Shown piece after piece: positions 35,509 to 43,992 of a stretch of 64,000 nucleotides of DNA. A program made the translations under genes and the position numbers. The stretch is from positions 42,804 to 106,803 of the forward strand of contig NZ_SDWW01000009.1 in NCBI RefSeq assembly GCF_004168625.1, in the 5' to 3' direction. Numbering within the stretch: the stretch's first letter is position 1; the number at the start of each line of letters is the position of its first letter. The notes under the pieces are model-generated. The model made no database searches. It was not told the DNA's origin and saw only the letters and a list, made by a program, of their open reading frames with translations. The stretch is from Pengzhenrongella frigida. Its GTDB lineage: Bacteria; Actinomycetota; Actinomycetes; Actinomycetales; Cellulomonadaceae.

Positions 35509-35514
35509 CCCCGG

Positions 35515-35552
35515 GTCACAGCGGGGTGATCAGGTCACAGCGGGGTGATCAG
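35515..35552. repeat. Perfect 19-bp tandem duplication at the yedK stop
   Basis: GTCACAGCGGGGTGATCAG occurs at 35515-35533 and again at 35534-35552. The second copy contains the last codons and stop of yedK; the first lies just outside it. Confidence 0.85.
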
Positions 35553-36266
35553 GGTGGGGGAGTTGTTGCTCACCTTGTTGACCGCGGTGGAGACCGGCGT
35601 CAGGGCCAGCCGCGGGGCGGGGGCGGCGAGGAGGCTCGCGGCGCCGGCAGCGTCGACCGCGGGGTCCAACCAGGCGTCCCACCGGTCGGGGAGCAGGATC
35701 ACCGGCTGGCGGTCGTGGACCTGGCCCATCTCGTCGACGGCGGTGGTGGTCACGACCGTCGCGGTCACCAGCCACCGGGTCGGGTCGTCGGGCTCCTTGG
35801 TCGGATCCGCCCAGAACTCGTACAGCCCCGCCATCGCGAGCGGGACGTCGTCGGGCGCGTGGATGTAGATCGGCTGCTTCGTCTTCGTGGGTGAGCCGGG
35901 GGCGGGCGGCTGCCACTCGTAGTAGCCGTCGGCCGGCAGCAGGGCGCGCCGCGTCGCGAACGCCCGCCGGAACGCCGGCTTCGTGGCGAGGGTCTCGGCG
36001 CGCGCGTTGATCATCGTGCTCCCGATCTTGGGATCCTTCGCCCAGGACGGCACCAGGCCCCAGCGCGCGCCGCGCAGCGTGCGCTCGATCTCGCCGGCCG
36101 AGCCGTCCTCGAGGCGGCTGGGCCGTTCGACCACCATCCGCACCGTGTCGGTGGGGGCCACGTTCCAGGACGGCGGCAGGAGCCGGACGTCGTCGGCGAT
36201 CCGTGCCACCGCGAACTCGTCCGCCAGATCCTGGGCCTCGCGGAAGGAGGCGTATCGACCGCACAT
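35535..36266 (-). CDS. yedK: SRAP/HMCES-type abasic-site protein
   Basis: Shields abasic sites in single-stranded DNA by forming a covalent adduct through its N-terminal Cys. The protein (243 residues) begins MCGRY, placing the catalytic Cys at position 2 after Met removal. PSWNVAPTDTVRMV, the NARAETLATKPAF segment with its catalytic Glu, and LPADGYYEWQ are the family hallmarks; a His-containing motif near residue 155 (IYIHAPDD) is less standard. The ATG is 6 bases behind a CAGGCT box. It is convergent with the cyclase gene. Confidence 0.92.
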   Translation of the reverse strand: MCGRYASFREAQDLADEFAVARIADDVRLLPPSWNVAPTDTVRMVVERPSRLEDGSAGEIERTLRGARWGLVPSWAKDPKIGSTMINARAETLATKPAFRRAFATRRALLPADGYYEWQPPAPGSPTKTKQPIYIHAPDDVPLAMAGLYEFWADPTKEPDDPTRWLVTATVVTTTAVDEMGQVHDRQPVILLPDRWDAWLDPAVDAAGAASLLAAPAPRLALTPVSTAVNKVSNNSPTLITPL

Positions 36267-36272
36267 GGGTCA

Positions 36273-36278
36273 AGCCTG
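36273..36278 (-). promoter_or_regulatory. -10 box CAGGCT of yedK
   Basis: On the minus strand CAGGCT, 6 bases, then ATG; leaderless layout with an imperfect hexamer. Confidence 0.4.
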
Positions 36279-36321
36279 CCCCAGCGGTCCGGGCGATGAC
36301 CACGGATCGGATCGGCGATGG

Positions 36322-36327
36322 GAGAAT
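36322..36327 (+). promoter_or_regulatory. -10 box GAGAAT of the Bcr/CflA transporter gene
   Basis: GAGAAT, then CGACCCG, then ATG 36335; leaderless layout with an imperfect hexamer. It is 44 bp from the divergent yedK -10 box. Confidence 0.4.
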
Positions 36328-36334
36328 CGACCCG

Positions 36335-37564
36335 ATGACTACCGGCGGCCCCCCGACTCCCAGCGACTACCGGCCGAACGCGAAGTACGTGCTGCTGCTC
36401 GGGCTGATGTGCGCCCTGCCCGCCGTGACCAGCGACATCTACCTGCCGTCCCTGCCCGACGTCGCTCGCGACCTGGGCACCACGACCACGGCCGTCCAGC
36501 TGACCATGACCGGGGTGCTCGTCGGCGGCGCGGTGGGCCAGCTGGTCGTGGGCCCGCTGTCGGACCGCTTCGGACGTCGGCGCCCGGTGCTGATCGGCAT
36601 CGCGCTGCACATCGTGATCTCGCTGCTCTGCGCGGTCGCGCCGGGGATCGGGGCGCTGATCGCGCTCCGGGTCGCGCAGGGCTTCTTCAACGCCGCGGCC
36701 ACCGTGGTCGCGATCGCGGTGATCCGCGACCGGTTCGTGGGGTCGGACGCGTCGCGGCTGCTGTCCCGGCTCATGCTCGTGATCGGGGTGGCGCCGCTGT
36801 TCGCGCCGTCGGTCGGCGGGCTGATCGCCGGCCAGTGGGGGTGGCGCGCGGTGTTCGTCGCGCTGGCGGTGTTCGGCGCGGTGCTGTGGGTCGTGGTCTG
36901 GCGCCGGCTGCCCGAGACGCTCCCGCCCGAGCGGCGGCGCGGGGCGGGCCTGCGCACCGCGCTCGGCGGGTACGGGGTCCTGCTGCGCGACCAGCACTTC
37001 GTCGCGATCGCCGTGCTGCCCGGGCTCGGGATGGCTGTGCTGATGAGCTACGTCGTCGGCTCCCCGTTCGTGTTCCAGGAGGGGTACGGCCTGTCCGCGA
37101 ACCAGTTCGCGCTGCTGTTCGCCATGAACGGCGTCGCGCTGGTGGGCGGCGCGCAGATCAACGCGAGCCTGGTCCGGCGGGTCGTGCCGATCCGGATCCT
37201 GCGGGTCGCCCTGCCGCTGCTGTTCGCCGTCGCCGTCGTGCTGCTCGTGGTCATCCTGACCGGGGCCGGCGGGCTGATCGGGCTGCTCGCCGTGCTGTGG
37301 GTCATGCTCGGCCTGATCCAGTTCCTCCCGCCGAACGCGTCGGCGATCGCGCTGAGCCGGCACGGCGCCATGGCCGGGACGGCCGCCGCCTTCATCGGTG
37401 CCATGCAGGCCGGGGTCGCGGGCGTCGTGAGCCCGCTGGTCGGGGTGCTCGGCGGGGACGCGCGCGCGATGGGCCTGGTCATGGTGGGGAGCACCGCCAC
37501 GGCGCTGCTGGTCCTGGCGCTGGCCACCCCCGCATACCGTCGCGGCGGGTGGCTCCGGCTGTAG
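36335..37564 (+). CDS. Bcr/CflA family multidrug efflux MFS transporter
   Basis: Proton-driven exporter of the major facilitator superfamily, DHA1/Bcr group, with 12 predicted helices over 409 residues. The first helix contains TSDIYLPSLPD, the Bcr/CflA signature, and the loop between helices 2 and 3 has GPLSDRFGRRRPVL. The second half has LPPNASAIAL in helix 10. Substrate is unknown; relatives export drugs, bicyclomycin or sulfonamides. It is divergent from yedK. Confidence 0.92.
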   Translation: MTTGGPPTPSDYRPNAKYVLLLGLMCALPAVTSDIYLPSLPDVARDLGTTTTAVQLTMTGVLVGGAVGQLVVGPLSDRFGRRRPVLIGIALHIVISLLCAVAPGIGALIALRVAQGFFNAAATVVAIAVIRDRFVGSDASRLLSRLMLVIGVAPLFAPSVGGLIAGQWGWRAVFVALAVFGAVLWVVVWRRLPETLPPERRRGAGLRTALGGYGVLLRDQHFVAIAVLPGLGMAVLMSYVVGSPFVFQEGYGLSANQFALLFAMNGVALVGGAQINASLVRRVVPIRILRVALPLLFAVAVVLLVVILTGAGGLIGLLAVLWVMLGLIQFLPPNASAIALSRHGAMAGTAAAFIGAMQAGVAGVVSPLVGVLGGDARAMGLVMVGSTATALLVLALATPAYRRGGWLRL

Positions 37565-37579
37565 GCGCGAGGGCCCGGC

Positions 37580-38821
37580 TCAGGCGGGCCGCAGCGCGCC
37601 CAGGCGGTCGACCGCCTCGCGCAGCACGGACTCGCGCTTGACGAACGTGAACCGGACGGTGGAGCGCAGCGCGACGTCGGCGGGCGAGCCGGCGCGGGTG
37701 AACGCGCTCACCGGCACGCCCACGACGCCGGCCAGCTCGGGCAGTCGCCGGCACAGCGCCGCGCCGTCGTCGAACCCGAGCGGCGCGCCGTCGGCCACCA
37801 CGAAGTAGGTGCCCTGCGGGCGGACGACGGCGAAGCCCGCGCGTTCGAGGCCGTTGCACAGCAGGTCCCGGCGGGCGGACAACGACGCGGCGAGCCCGCG
37901 CACCCAGGTGTCTGAGTCGTCGTCGGCCAGGGCGACGGCGATCGCGGGCTGGAAGGGCGCCCCCGAGACGTAGGTGAGGAACTGCTTGACCGTCCGGACC
38001 GCCTCGACGAGCGGGGCGGGCCCGCTGATCCAGCCGATCTTCCACCCGGTGAACGAGAACGTCTTGCCCGCCGAGGAGATGGTCAGCGTGCGGTCGGCCA
38101 TCCCCGGCAGCGTCGCGACGGGGACGTGGGTCGCCGAGTCGAACACGAGGTGCTCGTAGACCTCGTCGGTCACGACGATGGCGTCGTGGGCGGTGGCGAG
38201 CTGCGCGACGAGCTCGAGCTCGGCGCGGGTGAGCACGGCCCCCGTCGGGTTGTGCGGGGTGTTGAGGATGACGAGGCGGGTGCGGTCGGTGAACGCGGCC
38301 CGCAGCGCGGCCTGGTCCAGCCGGAAACCGTCTGCGCCCGGGCTCAGCGGCGCGGTCGTGTGCCGCGCGCCGGCCAGGGCGATCACCGCGGCGTACGAGT
38401 CGTAGAACGGTTCGAGCGTGAGGACCTCGTCGCCGGGCCCGGCGAGGGCGAGGACGGTCGCGGCCAGCGCCTCGGTCGCCCCGGTGGTGATCAGCACCTC
38501 GGTGTCCGGATCGACCTCGAGGCCGTAGTAGCGCTGCTGGTGGCCCGCGACGGCCGCGCGCAGCGGCGCGATCCCGCTCCCGGGCGGGTACTGGTTGTGG
38601 CCGTCGGCGATCGCCTGGATCGCGGCGCGCTTGACGGCGTCGGGACCGTCGACGTCGGGGAACCCCTGACCCAGGTTGACCGCGCCGGTGCTCGCCGCGA
38701 GGGCAGACATCTCGGCGAAGATCGTCGGGCGGGTCGAGCCGTCCGCGGCGAGGAGGCCGGTCGCGTGCAGAACCTCGCGCCACCGCCCGGGGACGACGGA
38801 TCCGGTGCGCTCGGGGGTCAT
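37580..38821 (-). CDS. Class I/II pyridoxal-phosphate aminotransferase
   Basis: Fold-type I aminotransferase (413 residues) of the kynurenine/methionine aminotransferase group, close in pattern to the actinobacterial DapC-annotated proteins. Motifs: NLGQGFPDVDGP, GATEALAATVLAL, NTPHNPTGAV with the cofactor Asn, VTDEVYEHLVFD, the PLP Lys in SSAGKTFSFTGWKIGW, and VRFTFVKRE near the end. The true amino acid substrate cannot be told. ATG 38821 follows a TACCCT box by 7 bases. It is convergent with the transporter gene. Confidence 0.9.
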   Translation of the reverse strand: MTPERTGSVVPGRWREVLHATGLLAADGSTRPTIFAEMSALAASTGAVNLGQGFPDVDGPDAVKRAAIQAIADGHNQYPPGSGIAPLRAAVAGHQQRYYGLEVDPDTEVLITTGATEALAATVLALAGPGDEVLTLEPFYDSYAAVIALAGARHTTAPLSPGADGFRLDQAALRAAFTDRTRLVILNTPHNPTGAVLTRAELELVAQLATAHDAIVVTDEVYEHLVFDSATHVPVATLPGMADRTLTISSAGKTFSFTGWKIGWISGPAPLVEAVRTVKQFLTYVSGAPFQPAIAVALADDDSDTWVRGLAASLSARRDLLCNGLERAGFAVVRPQGTYFVVADGAPLGFDDGAALCRRLPELAGVVGVPVSAFTRAGSPADVALRSTVRFTFVKRESVLREAVDRLGALRPA

Positions 38822-38828
38822 CCGCCCG

Positions 38829-38834
38829 AGGGTA
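38829..38834 (-). promoter_or_regulatory. -10 box TACCCT, leaderless start of the aminotransferase gene
   Basis: On the minus strand TACCCT, 7 bases, then ATG 38821; no ribosome-binding site. Confidence 0.55.
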
Positions 38835-38843
38835 CGCGGGGCG

Positions 38844-38972
38844 TCAGCCGATACCGACCGCGCCCGCGAGGCCGGCCAGCACCAGCAGCCCGAGCGATGC
38901 CCAGGCCGAGACTGTCCACCAGGCGGGGCCGTGGCCCGATCGGTGCTGCTGGCGGGAGTCGTGGACGGTCAT
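38844..38972 (-). CDS. 42-residue single-pass membrane peptide
   Basis: A short frame starting MTVHDSRQQHRSGHGP, polar and His-rich for 16 residues, then WWTVSAWASLGLLVLAGLAG as a membrane helix, ending AVGIG. It is preceded by AAGTAGGT next to the ATG, a moderate ribosome-binding site. The sharp polar/hydrophobic split and the clean stop 10 bp before the aminotransferase promoter box support a real gene, but I have no family for it. Confidence 0.5.
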   Translation of the reverse strand: MTVHDSRQQHRSGHGPAWWTVSAWASLGLLVLAGLAGAVGIG

Positions 38973-39036
38973 ACCTACTTGGATCGGCAGGAAGACCGGT
39001 CATGACATGGTTTCGGCGGATGAACGACAGAAATCA

Positions 39037-39065
39037 CCCGCACAGGTCATCGGGACCTGTGCGGG
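39037..39065 (-). terminator. Terminator hairpin after the coiled-coil lipoprotein gene
   Basis: Perfect 12-bp stem (39037-39048 with 39054-39065) and a 5-base loop; on the minus strand it is followed by a short T-rich tract (TGATTTCTG). It is 7 bp beyond the lipoprotein stop. Confidence 0.85.
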
Positions 39066-39072
39066 CGTGGGG

Positions 39073-39540
39073 TCAGTTCTGGGTCGCCTCGAGCTGCGCC
39101 TTGAGCTCGTCGACCTTCGCGGCGAGCGTCTCGAGGGTCGACTTCGCCGCGCCGTCGACGGTCTCGGCCGCGGCGTCGAGCTTGGCGCGGGCGTCGGCGA
39201 GCGCCGCCTCGGCCTCGGTGACCGCTGCGCTGGTGGACGAACCTGCGGCGCTGGCCTCGTCGAGGGCGGCCTTGGCGTCGTCGATGGCGGTGGTCGAGGA
39301 GTCGATCGCGTCCTCGGCCGCGGCCTTGGCGTCGGGTGCGAGGTCCTCGAGCTGCGCGCGCGCGTCGTCGATGGCGACGCCGGCCGCGTCGGCGCTCTGC
39401 TTGGCGCTGTCGACCGCGGAGGAGATCGACGCTCCCAGCTCGCCGAGGTCGGGGGTGGAGTCGTCCGAGCAGCCGGTCAGGCCGAGGAGGAGAGCGGTGC
39501 CGAGGGCCACGGAGGCCAACGGGATCCTGGAGGTGCGCAT
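39073..39540 (-). CDS. Small coiled-coil lipoprotein
   Basis: The 155-residue product has a signal peptide (MRTSRIPLASVALGTALL) ending in the lipobox GLTGCSDD, so it should be anchored on the outer membrane face. The rest is almost entirely Ala/Asp/Glu-rich heptad-like helix (AKAAAEDAIDSS, AEAALADARAKLD, LAAKVDELKAQLEA), predicted as one long coiled coil without enzyme motifs. A structural or cell-wall-spacing role is a guess. AGGAGCACGAACC precedes ATG 39540. Confidence 0.8.
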   Translation of the reverse strand: MRTSRIPLASVALGTALLLGLTGCSDDSTPDLGELGASISSAVDSAKQSADAAGVAIDDARAQLEDLAPDAKAAAEDAIDSSTTAIDDAKAALDEASAAGSSTSAAVTEAEAALADARAKLDAAAETVDGAAKSTLETLAAKVDELKAQLEATQN

Positions 39541-39680
39541 GGTTCGTGCTCCTGTCGATCGGAAACGTCCATTGTGGGCCACCACGCAGGCCGGTGCCCC
39601 GCCGGCATCGCCGGCGGGGCACCAGATCGAGCAGGTCGTGCGGGTCGTGCGGGGGTGGACGCCGGTCGGGTCCGCCCGGG

Positions 39681-42443
39681 TCAGGAGGTCGCGAGGACCT
39701 CGTCGGTGACCGTCTCGTCCGCGACGGCCGCGGGGGCGGCGTCGTCGGCCGGGACGTCGTTCGCCTCAGCCGCTGCCTCAGCCGCAGCGGCTGCAGGGGC
39801 GGCCGCGGCCTGGCTCTGCCGGGCCCGGACGTCCGCGACCGAGGTGCCGTAGTAGGCCGCCGTGAGGAGCTCCTTCATGTCCGCCCGCATCGGCATGCGC
39901 GGGTTGGCCGGCGCGCACTGGTCCTCGTAGGACCCCATCGCCAGCTCGTCGAGCCGGCCGATGAAGTCCGCCTCCGACACGCCCTGCGCGGCGAACGACG
40001 ACGGGATGCCGACCTTCGAGCGCAGCGCCTCGAGCGCGATCGCGTACGACTCCACGCCCTCGGCCGGGGTCGCCGCCGGCAGCCCGAGGGTCGCCGCGAT
40101 CGCCTGGAACCGCTCCGGGGCCACGTAGCTCTCGTACTTCGGCCAGCTCGTGAGCTTGGACGGGATCGAGCCGTTGTAGCGCACCACGTGCGGGAGCAGC
40201 ACCGCGTTGGTGCGGCCGTGCACGAGGTGGAAGGTCGAGCCCACGGTGTGCGCCATCGCGTGCACGATCCCCAGGAACGCGTTGCCGAACGCCATCCCGG
40301 CGATGGTGCCGGCGTTGTGCATCTTCTCGCGCGCCTCGGCGGTCTCCGGCGCGCCCGGCTCACCGTTGACGCTGGCGGCGAGGTTGTCGAAGATCAACCG
40401 GATCGCCTGCAGGGCCATCCCGTCGGTGAAGTCGTTCGCGTAGACGGACACGTACGCCTCGGTGGCGTGCGTCAGGGCGTCGAACCCGGAGTCGGCGGCG
40501 AGCGACTTGGGCATCATCGCGGTCAGCACCGGGTCGATGATCGCGACGGTCGGGGTGAGGGCGTAGTCCGCGAGCGGGTACTTCTTGCCCGTGACGGTGT
40601 CGGTGATCACCGCGAACGGCGTCACCTCCGCGCCCGTGCCCGACGTCGTCGGGATGCAGACCAGGCTGGCGAGCTTGCCGAGCACCGGGAACCGGAACGC
40701 GCGCTTGCGCACGTCGAAGAACTTCTGCTTGAGGTCCGAGAAGTCGATCTCGGGGTGCTCGTACAGCAGCCACATGACCTTTGCGGCGTCCATCGGCGAG
40801 CCGCCACCGAGCGCGATGATCGTGTCGGGGCGGAACGCGCGCATCTCCGTGGCGCCCTTGAGCACCGTGGTGACGGACGGCTCGGGCTCGACCGTGTCGA
40901 TGATCTGCAGGGAGACCTTCTCGCCGCGGCGCGAGAGCACGTCGAGCACCTTGTCGACGAAGCCCAGCCGGGTCATCGTCGTGTCGGTGACGATGGTGAC
41001 CCGCGAGATGCCCTCCATGTCGGACAGGTAGCGGATCGCGTTCGGCTCGAAGTACGTCTTGGCGGGGACCTTGAACCACTGCAAGTTGTTGTTCCTTCGC
41101 CCGATCCGCTTGATGTTGACGAGGTTGATCGCCGAGACGTTGTTCGACACCGAGTTGGCGCCGTACGAGCCGCAGCCGAGGGTGAGCGACGGGATGAAGG
41201 CGTTGTAGATGTCGCCGATCCCGCCCAGGGAGGACGGCGCGTCGCGGATGATCCGGACCGCCTTGACGCGGGTGCCGAACTCCTCGGCGAGCTTGTCGTC
41301 CCGGGTGTGGATCGCCGCGCTGTGCCCGAGGCCGTCGAACTCGACCATCTGCTCGGACAGCCGGATGCCGTGCTCGGTCGACGTCGCCCGCAGCACGGCG
41401 ATGACCGGCGTGAGCTTCTCGCGCGTCATCGGCTCCTCGGGCCCGACGGCGGCGACCTCGACCATGATGATCGACGTGTCGGCGGGCACCTTGAAGCCGG
41501 CCTGCTCCGCGATCCAGGTGGGGCTCTGCCCGACGACGGCCGCGTTCAGCTTCGCGCCGGCGCAGTTCTTGTCGTTGGCCGCGACGCCGAAGATGAACTT
41601 CTCGAGGAGCGCCTTCTCCTTCTTGTTCACGCGGTAGGCGTGCAGCACGGCGAACTCGGCCATCGCGGCGTCGTAGATCTCGTCGTCGAGGATGACGGCC
41701 TGCTCCGAGGCGCAGACCATGCCGTTGTCGAACGCCTTGGAGAGCACGACGTCGTTCACGGCGCGCTTGAGCTTGGCCGACTTCTCGATGTACGCGGGCA
41801 CGTTGCCGGCCCCGACGCCGAGCGCCGGCTTGCCGCACGAGTACGCGGCCTTGACCATCGCGTTGCCACCGGTCGCGAGGATCAGCGAGACTCCCGGGTG
41901 GTTCATGAGGATGCTCGTCGCCTCGAGGGACGGGTGCTCCACCCACTGGATGCAGTTCTCCGGCGCGCCTGCCGCGATCGCGGCGTCCCGCACGATCCGG
42001 GCCGCGGCGACCGAGGAGCTCTGCGCGGCGGGGTGGAAGCCGAAGATGATCGGGTTGCGCGTCTTGAGGGCGATCAGCGACTTGAAGATCGCGGTCGACG
42101 TCGGGTTCGTCACCGGGGTGATGCCGGCGACGACGCCCACGGGCTCGGCGATCTCGATGATGCCGGTCAGCTCGTCCCGGCTGATGATGCCGACCGTCTT
42201 CAGGCTCGCCATCGAGTGCGTGACGTGCTCGCACGCGAAGATGTTCTTCACGGCCTTGTCCTCGAAGATCCCGCGGCGGGTCTCGGTGATCGCGAGGTCG
42301 GCCAGGGCGCCGTGCTGGTCCAGCGCCGCGACCGTGGCCTTCTTGACGATGTAGTCGATGTCGGCCTGGGTGAAGCTGGCATAGGCCGCGAGGGCCTTGG
42401 TCGCGCCGGCAACCAGCGCGTCGATCTCGGGGGTGGCAGTCAC
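39681..42443 (-). CDS. adhE: Bifunctional acetaldehyde-CoA/alcohol dehydrogenase
   Basis: Reduces acetyl-CoA to acetaldehyde and then ethanol with NADH, regenerating NAD+ in fermentation; forms spirosomes. The N-terminal aldehyde dehydrogenase half has the catalytic Cys in DNGMVCASEQAV near residue 245. The iron-dependent alcohol dehydrogenase half starts near residue 457 and has GGGSPMDAAKVMW, TSGTGAEVTPF, DALTHATEAYVS and the His-rich HAMAHTVGSTFHLVHGR. The 920 residues exceed the usual 860-890 because of an Ala/Glu/Asp-rich tail after SVADVRARQS. GTG 42443 follows GGGAGCACC. Confidence 0.95.
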   Translation of the reverse strand: MTATPEIDALVAGATKALAAYASFTQADIDYIVKKATVAALDQHGALADLAITETRRGIFEDKAVKNIFACEHVTHSMASLKTVGIISRDELTGIIEIAEPVGVVAGITPVTNPTSTAIFKSLIALKTRNPIIFGFHPAAQSSSVAAARIVRDAAIAAGAPENCIQWVEHPSLEATSILMNHPGVSLILATGGNAMVKAAYSCGKPALGVGAGNVPAYIEKSAKLKRAVNDVVLSKAFDNGMVCASEQAVILDDEIYDAAMAEFAVLHAYRVNKKEKALLEKFIFGVAANDKNCAGAKLNAAVVGQSPTWIAEQAGFKVPADTSIIMVEVAAVGPEEPMTREKLTPVIAVLRATSTEHGIRLSEQMVEFDGLGHSAAIHTRDDKLAEEFGTRVKAVRIIRDAPSSLGGIGDIYNAFIPSLTLGCGSYGANSVSNNVSAINLVNIKRIGRRNNNLQWFKVPAKTYFEPNAIRYLSDMEGISRVTIVTDTTMTRLGFVDKVLDVLSRRGEKVSLQIIDTVEPEPSVTTVLKGATEMRAFRPDTIIALGGGSPMDAAKVMWLLYEHPEIDFSDLKQKFFDVRKRAFRFPVLGKLASLVCIPTTSGTGAEVTPFAVITDTVTGKKYPLADYALTPTVAIIDPVLTAMMPKSLAADSGFDALTHATEAYVSVYANDFTDGMALQAIRLIFDNLAASVNGEPGAPETAEAREKMHNAGTIAGMAFGNAFLGIVHAMAHTVGSTFHLVHGRTNAVLLPHVVRYNGSIPSKLTSWPKYESYVAPERFQAIAATLGLPAATPAEGVESYAIALEALRSKVGIPSSFAAQGVSEADFIGRLDELAMGSYEDQCAPANPRMPMRADMKELLTAAYYGTSVADVRARQSQAAAAPAAAAAEAAAEANDVPADDAAPAAVADETVTDEVLATS

Positions 42444-42569
42444 GAGGTGCTCCCGTTGTATGAGAAGGGTGGGTGAGATCCCCGTTGACCTCGTCCTGAC
42501 GATGCTAGGAGGCCGGTTTGCCGCGACCGTGCGCCGAAGGTCCCGAGGGCCGAGGGGGTTCAATGGGCG

Positions 42570-42600
42570 GTTTGCCCGGCAGATTCTACCGTTTGCCCGG
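42570..42600. promoter_or_regulatory. Direct repeats GTTTGCCCGG upstream of adhE
   Basis: GTTTGCCCGG occurs at 42570-42579 and 42591-42600, exactly 21 bp apart (two helical turns). A third shorter copy, GTTTGCC, is at 42516-42522. A TAGAAT hexamer on the minus strand lies between the two long copies (42583-42588). The layout suggests an activator or repressor site for adhE; no known consensus is recognised. Confidence 0.45.
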
Positions 42601-42662
42601 GTATGGTCCGCGGGTCGGGGAGCCTTCGCGGCCGTCGGTCCGATGAGTCGTCGTGCGTGAGT

Positions 42663-42713
42663 TACGTTCGCTCGATGCCTCTCCGCACCGTCACCTGCAG
42701 TCGGCACGGCCGA
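42663..42713 (+). promoter_or_regulatory. Leaderless short uORF coupled to the flavoprotein gene
   Basis: TACGTT (42663-42668) is followed by CGCTCG and ATG 42675, which opens a 13-codon frame MPLRTVTCSRHGR. Its TGA overlaps the ATG of the downstream gene (ATGA at 42713-42716). It looks like a leaderless mini-ORF whose translation feeds ribosomes to the next gene. Confidence 0.4.
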
Positions 42714-43945
42714 TGAGCACGGCGAGTGTGATCGGTGGTGGTCCGGCGGGGCTGATCGCCGCCGAGGGCCTGGCCCGGGCGGGCGTGGCCGTGACGGTGT
42801 ACGAGCACATGCCCGCCGTCGGCCGCAAGTTCCTCCTGGCGGGTCACGGCGGTCTGAACATCACCCATACCGAGGACCGCGACCGCATGCTGGCCCGGTA
42901 CGGCGCCTCGGCCGACCGGATCGCGCCGATGCTCGAGGTGTTCGGCCCGGCGGATCTGCGCGACTGGTGCGCGGGTCTGGGCGAGCCGACGTTCGTCGGG
43001 TCGAGCGGGCGGGTGTTCCCGCGGGCGTTCCGGGCGACCCCGCTGCTCCGCGCGTGGTTGGCGCGCCTCGCCGCGCTTGGCGTGCGGATCGAGACGCGGC
43101 AGCGGTGGACGGGGTGGACGGACCAGCCTGGTGGGCTGCGCTTCACCGGGCCCGACGACCACGTGACCGAGGCGGCCGACGACGTGGCGATCTTCGCGCT
43201 CGGCGGAGCGTCCTGGCCACGGCTCGGTTCGGACGGCGGCTGGGTCGACCCGTTCCGCGACCGCGGGGTGACGGTCACGCCGCTGCGGCCCGCGAACGTC
43301 GGGGTGCGGGTCGCGTGGACCGACACGTTCGCGGACCGGTTCGAGGGAACCCCGCTGAAGCACGTGGGCCTGACCGTGCGCGGCCAGGACGCTCCACCGG
43401 TGCGCGGCGACGCGATGGTGACCCGGACCGGGCTGGAGGGCGGCCCGGTCTACGCGATCGGCGCCGCGATCCGGGCCGCCCTCGATGCCGACGGGCCGGG
43501 CGTCCTCGAGGTCGACCTTCGTCCGGACCTCACCGTCGAGACCCTCACCGATCGGCTGCGGAACCGCCGACCGAAGGACTCCGGCTCGAACTGGCTGCGC
43601 CGCACCATCGGTCTGGATCCGGTTGCGATCGCGCTGGTGCGGGAGTCGAGCGGCGGCGCGATGCCGAGCGACGCCGCCGAGATGGCCGAGCTGGTCAAGG
43701 CCGTGCCGGTGGTGCTCACCGCGACGATGCCGATCGCCCGGGCGATCTCGACCGCGGGCGGCATCGCGTGGTCGGAGGTCGACGAGGCGCTCATGCTGCC
43801 GGCGCTGCCCGGCACGTTCGTCGCGGGCGAGATGCTCGACTGGGAGGCGCCCACGGGCGGCTACCTGCTGCAGGCCTCGTTCAGCACCGGGGTGTTCGCC
43901 GCGCAGGGAGCGTTGGCGTGGCTGGCGCGCGACGCCGCGCGGTAG
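42713..43945 (+). CDS. TIGR03862/HI0933-like FAD-dependent flavoprotein
   Basis: Predicted NAD(P)/FAD-dependent oxidoreductase of the BaiN/HI0933-like group (410 residues). ASVIGGGPAGLIAAEGLA is the FAD-binding start, followed by the family's VGRKFLLAGHGGLNIT; the middle holds a capping domain, and the end has TAGGIAWSEVD and TFVAGEMLDWEAPTGGYLLQ with FAD contacts. The biological substrate is unknown. No ribosome-binding site precedes the ATG, in line with coupling to the 13-codon uORF. It is divergent from adhE. Confidence 0.87.
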   Translation: MSTASVIGGGPAGLIAAEGLARAGVAVTVYEHMPAVGRKFLLAGHGGLNITHTEDRDRMLARYGASADRIAPMLEVFGPADLRDWCAGLGEPTFVGSSGRVFPRAFRATPLLRAWLARLAALGVRIETRQRWTGWTDQPGGLRFTGPDDHVTEAADDVAIFALGGASWPRLGSDGGWVDPFRDRGVTVTPLRPANVGVRVAWTDTFADRFEGTPLKHVGLTVRGQDAPPVRGDAMVTRTGLEGGPVYAIGAAIRAALDADGPGVLEVDLRPDLTVETLTDRLRNRRPKDSGSNWLRRTIGLDPVAIALVRESSGGAMPSDAAEMAELVKAVPVVLTATMPIARAISTAGGIAWSEVDEALMLPALPGTFVAGEMLDWEAPTGGYLLQASFSTGVFAAQGALAWLARDAAR

Positions 43946-43979
43946 CGCTCGTCGGCGCGGCATCGCGCCGCGGGTGCGG

Positions 43980-43985
43980 CAGGAT
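43980..43985 (+). promoter_or_regulatory. -10 box CAGGAT of the Lon-N-like gene
   Basis: CAGGAT, then CAGCACC, then GTG 43993; leaderless layout with an imperfect hexamer. Confidence 0.4.
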
Positions 43986-43992
43986 CAGCACC

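Noticed and set aside
39336..42476. 1046-codon open frame antisense to adhE
   Set aside because: Same artefact; low-complexity Arg/Asp/Val/Gly sequence, no start signal, opposite a fully conserved adhE.
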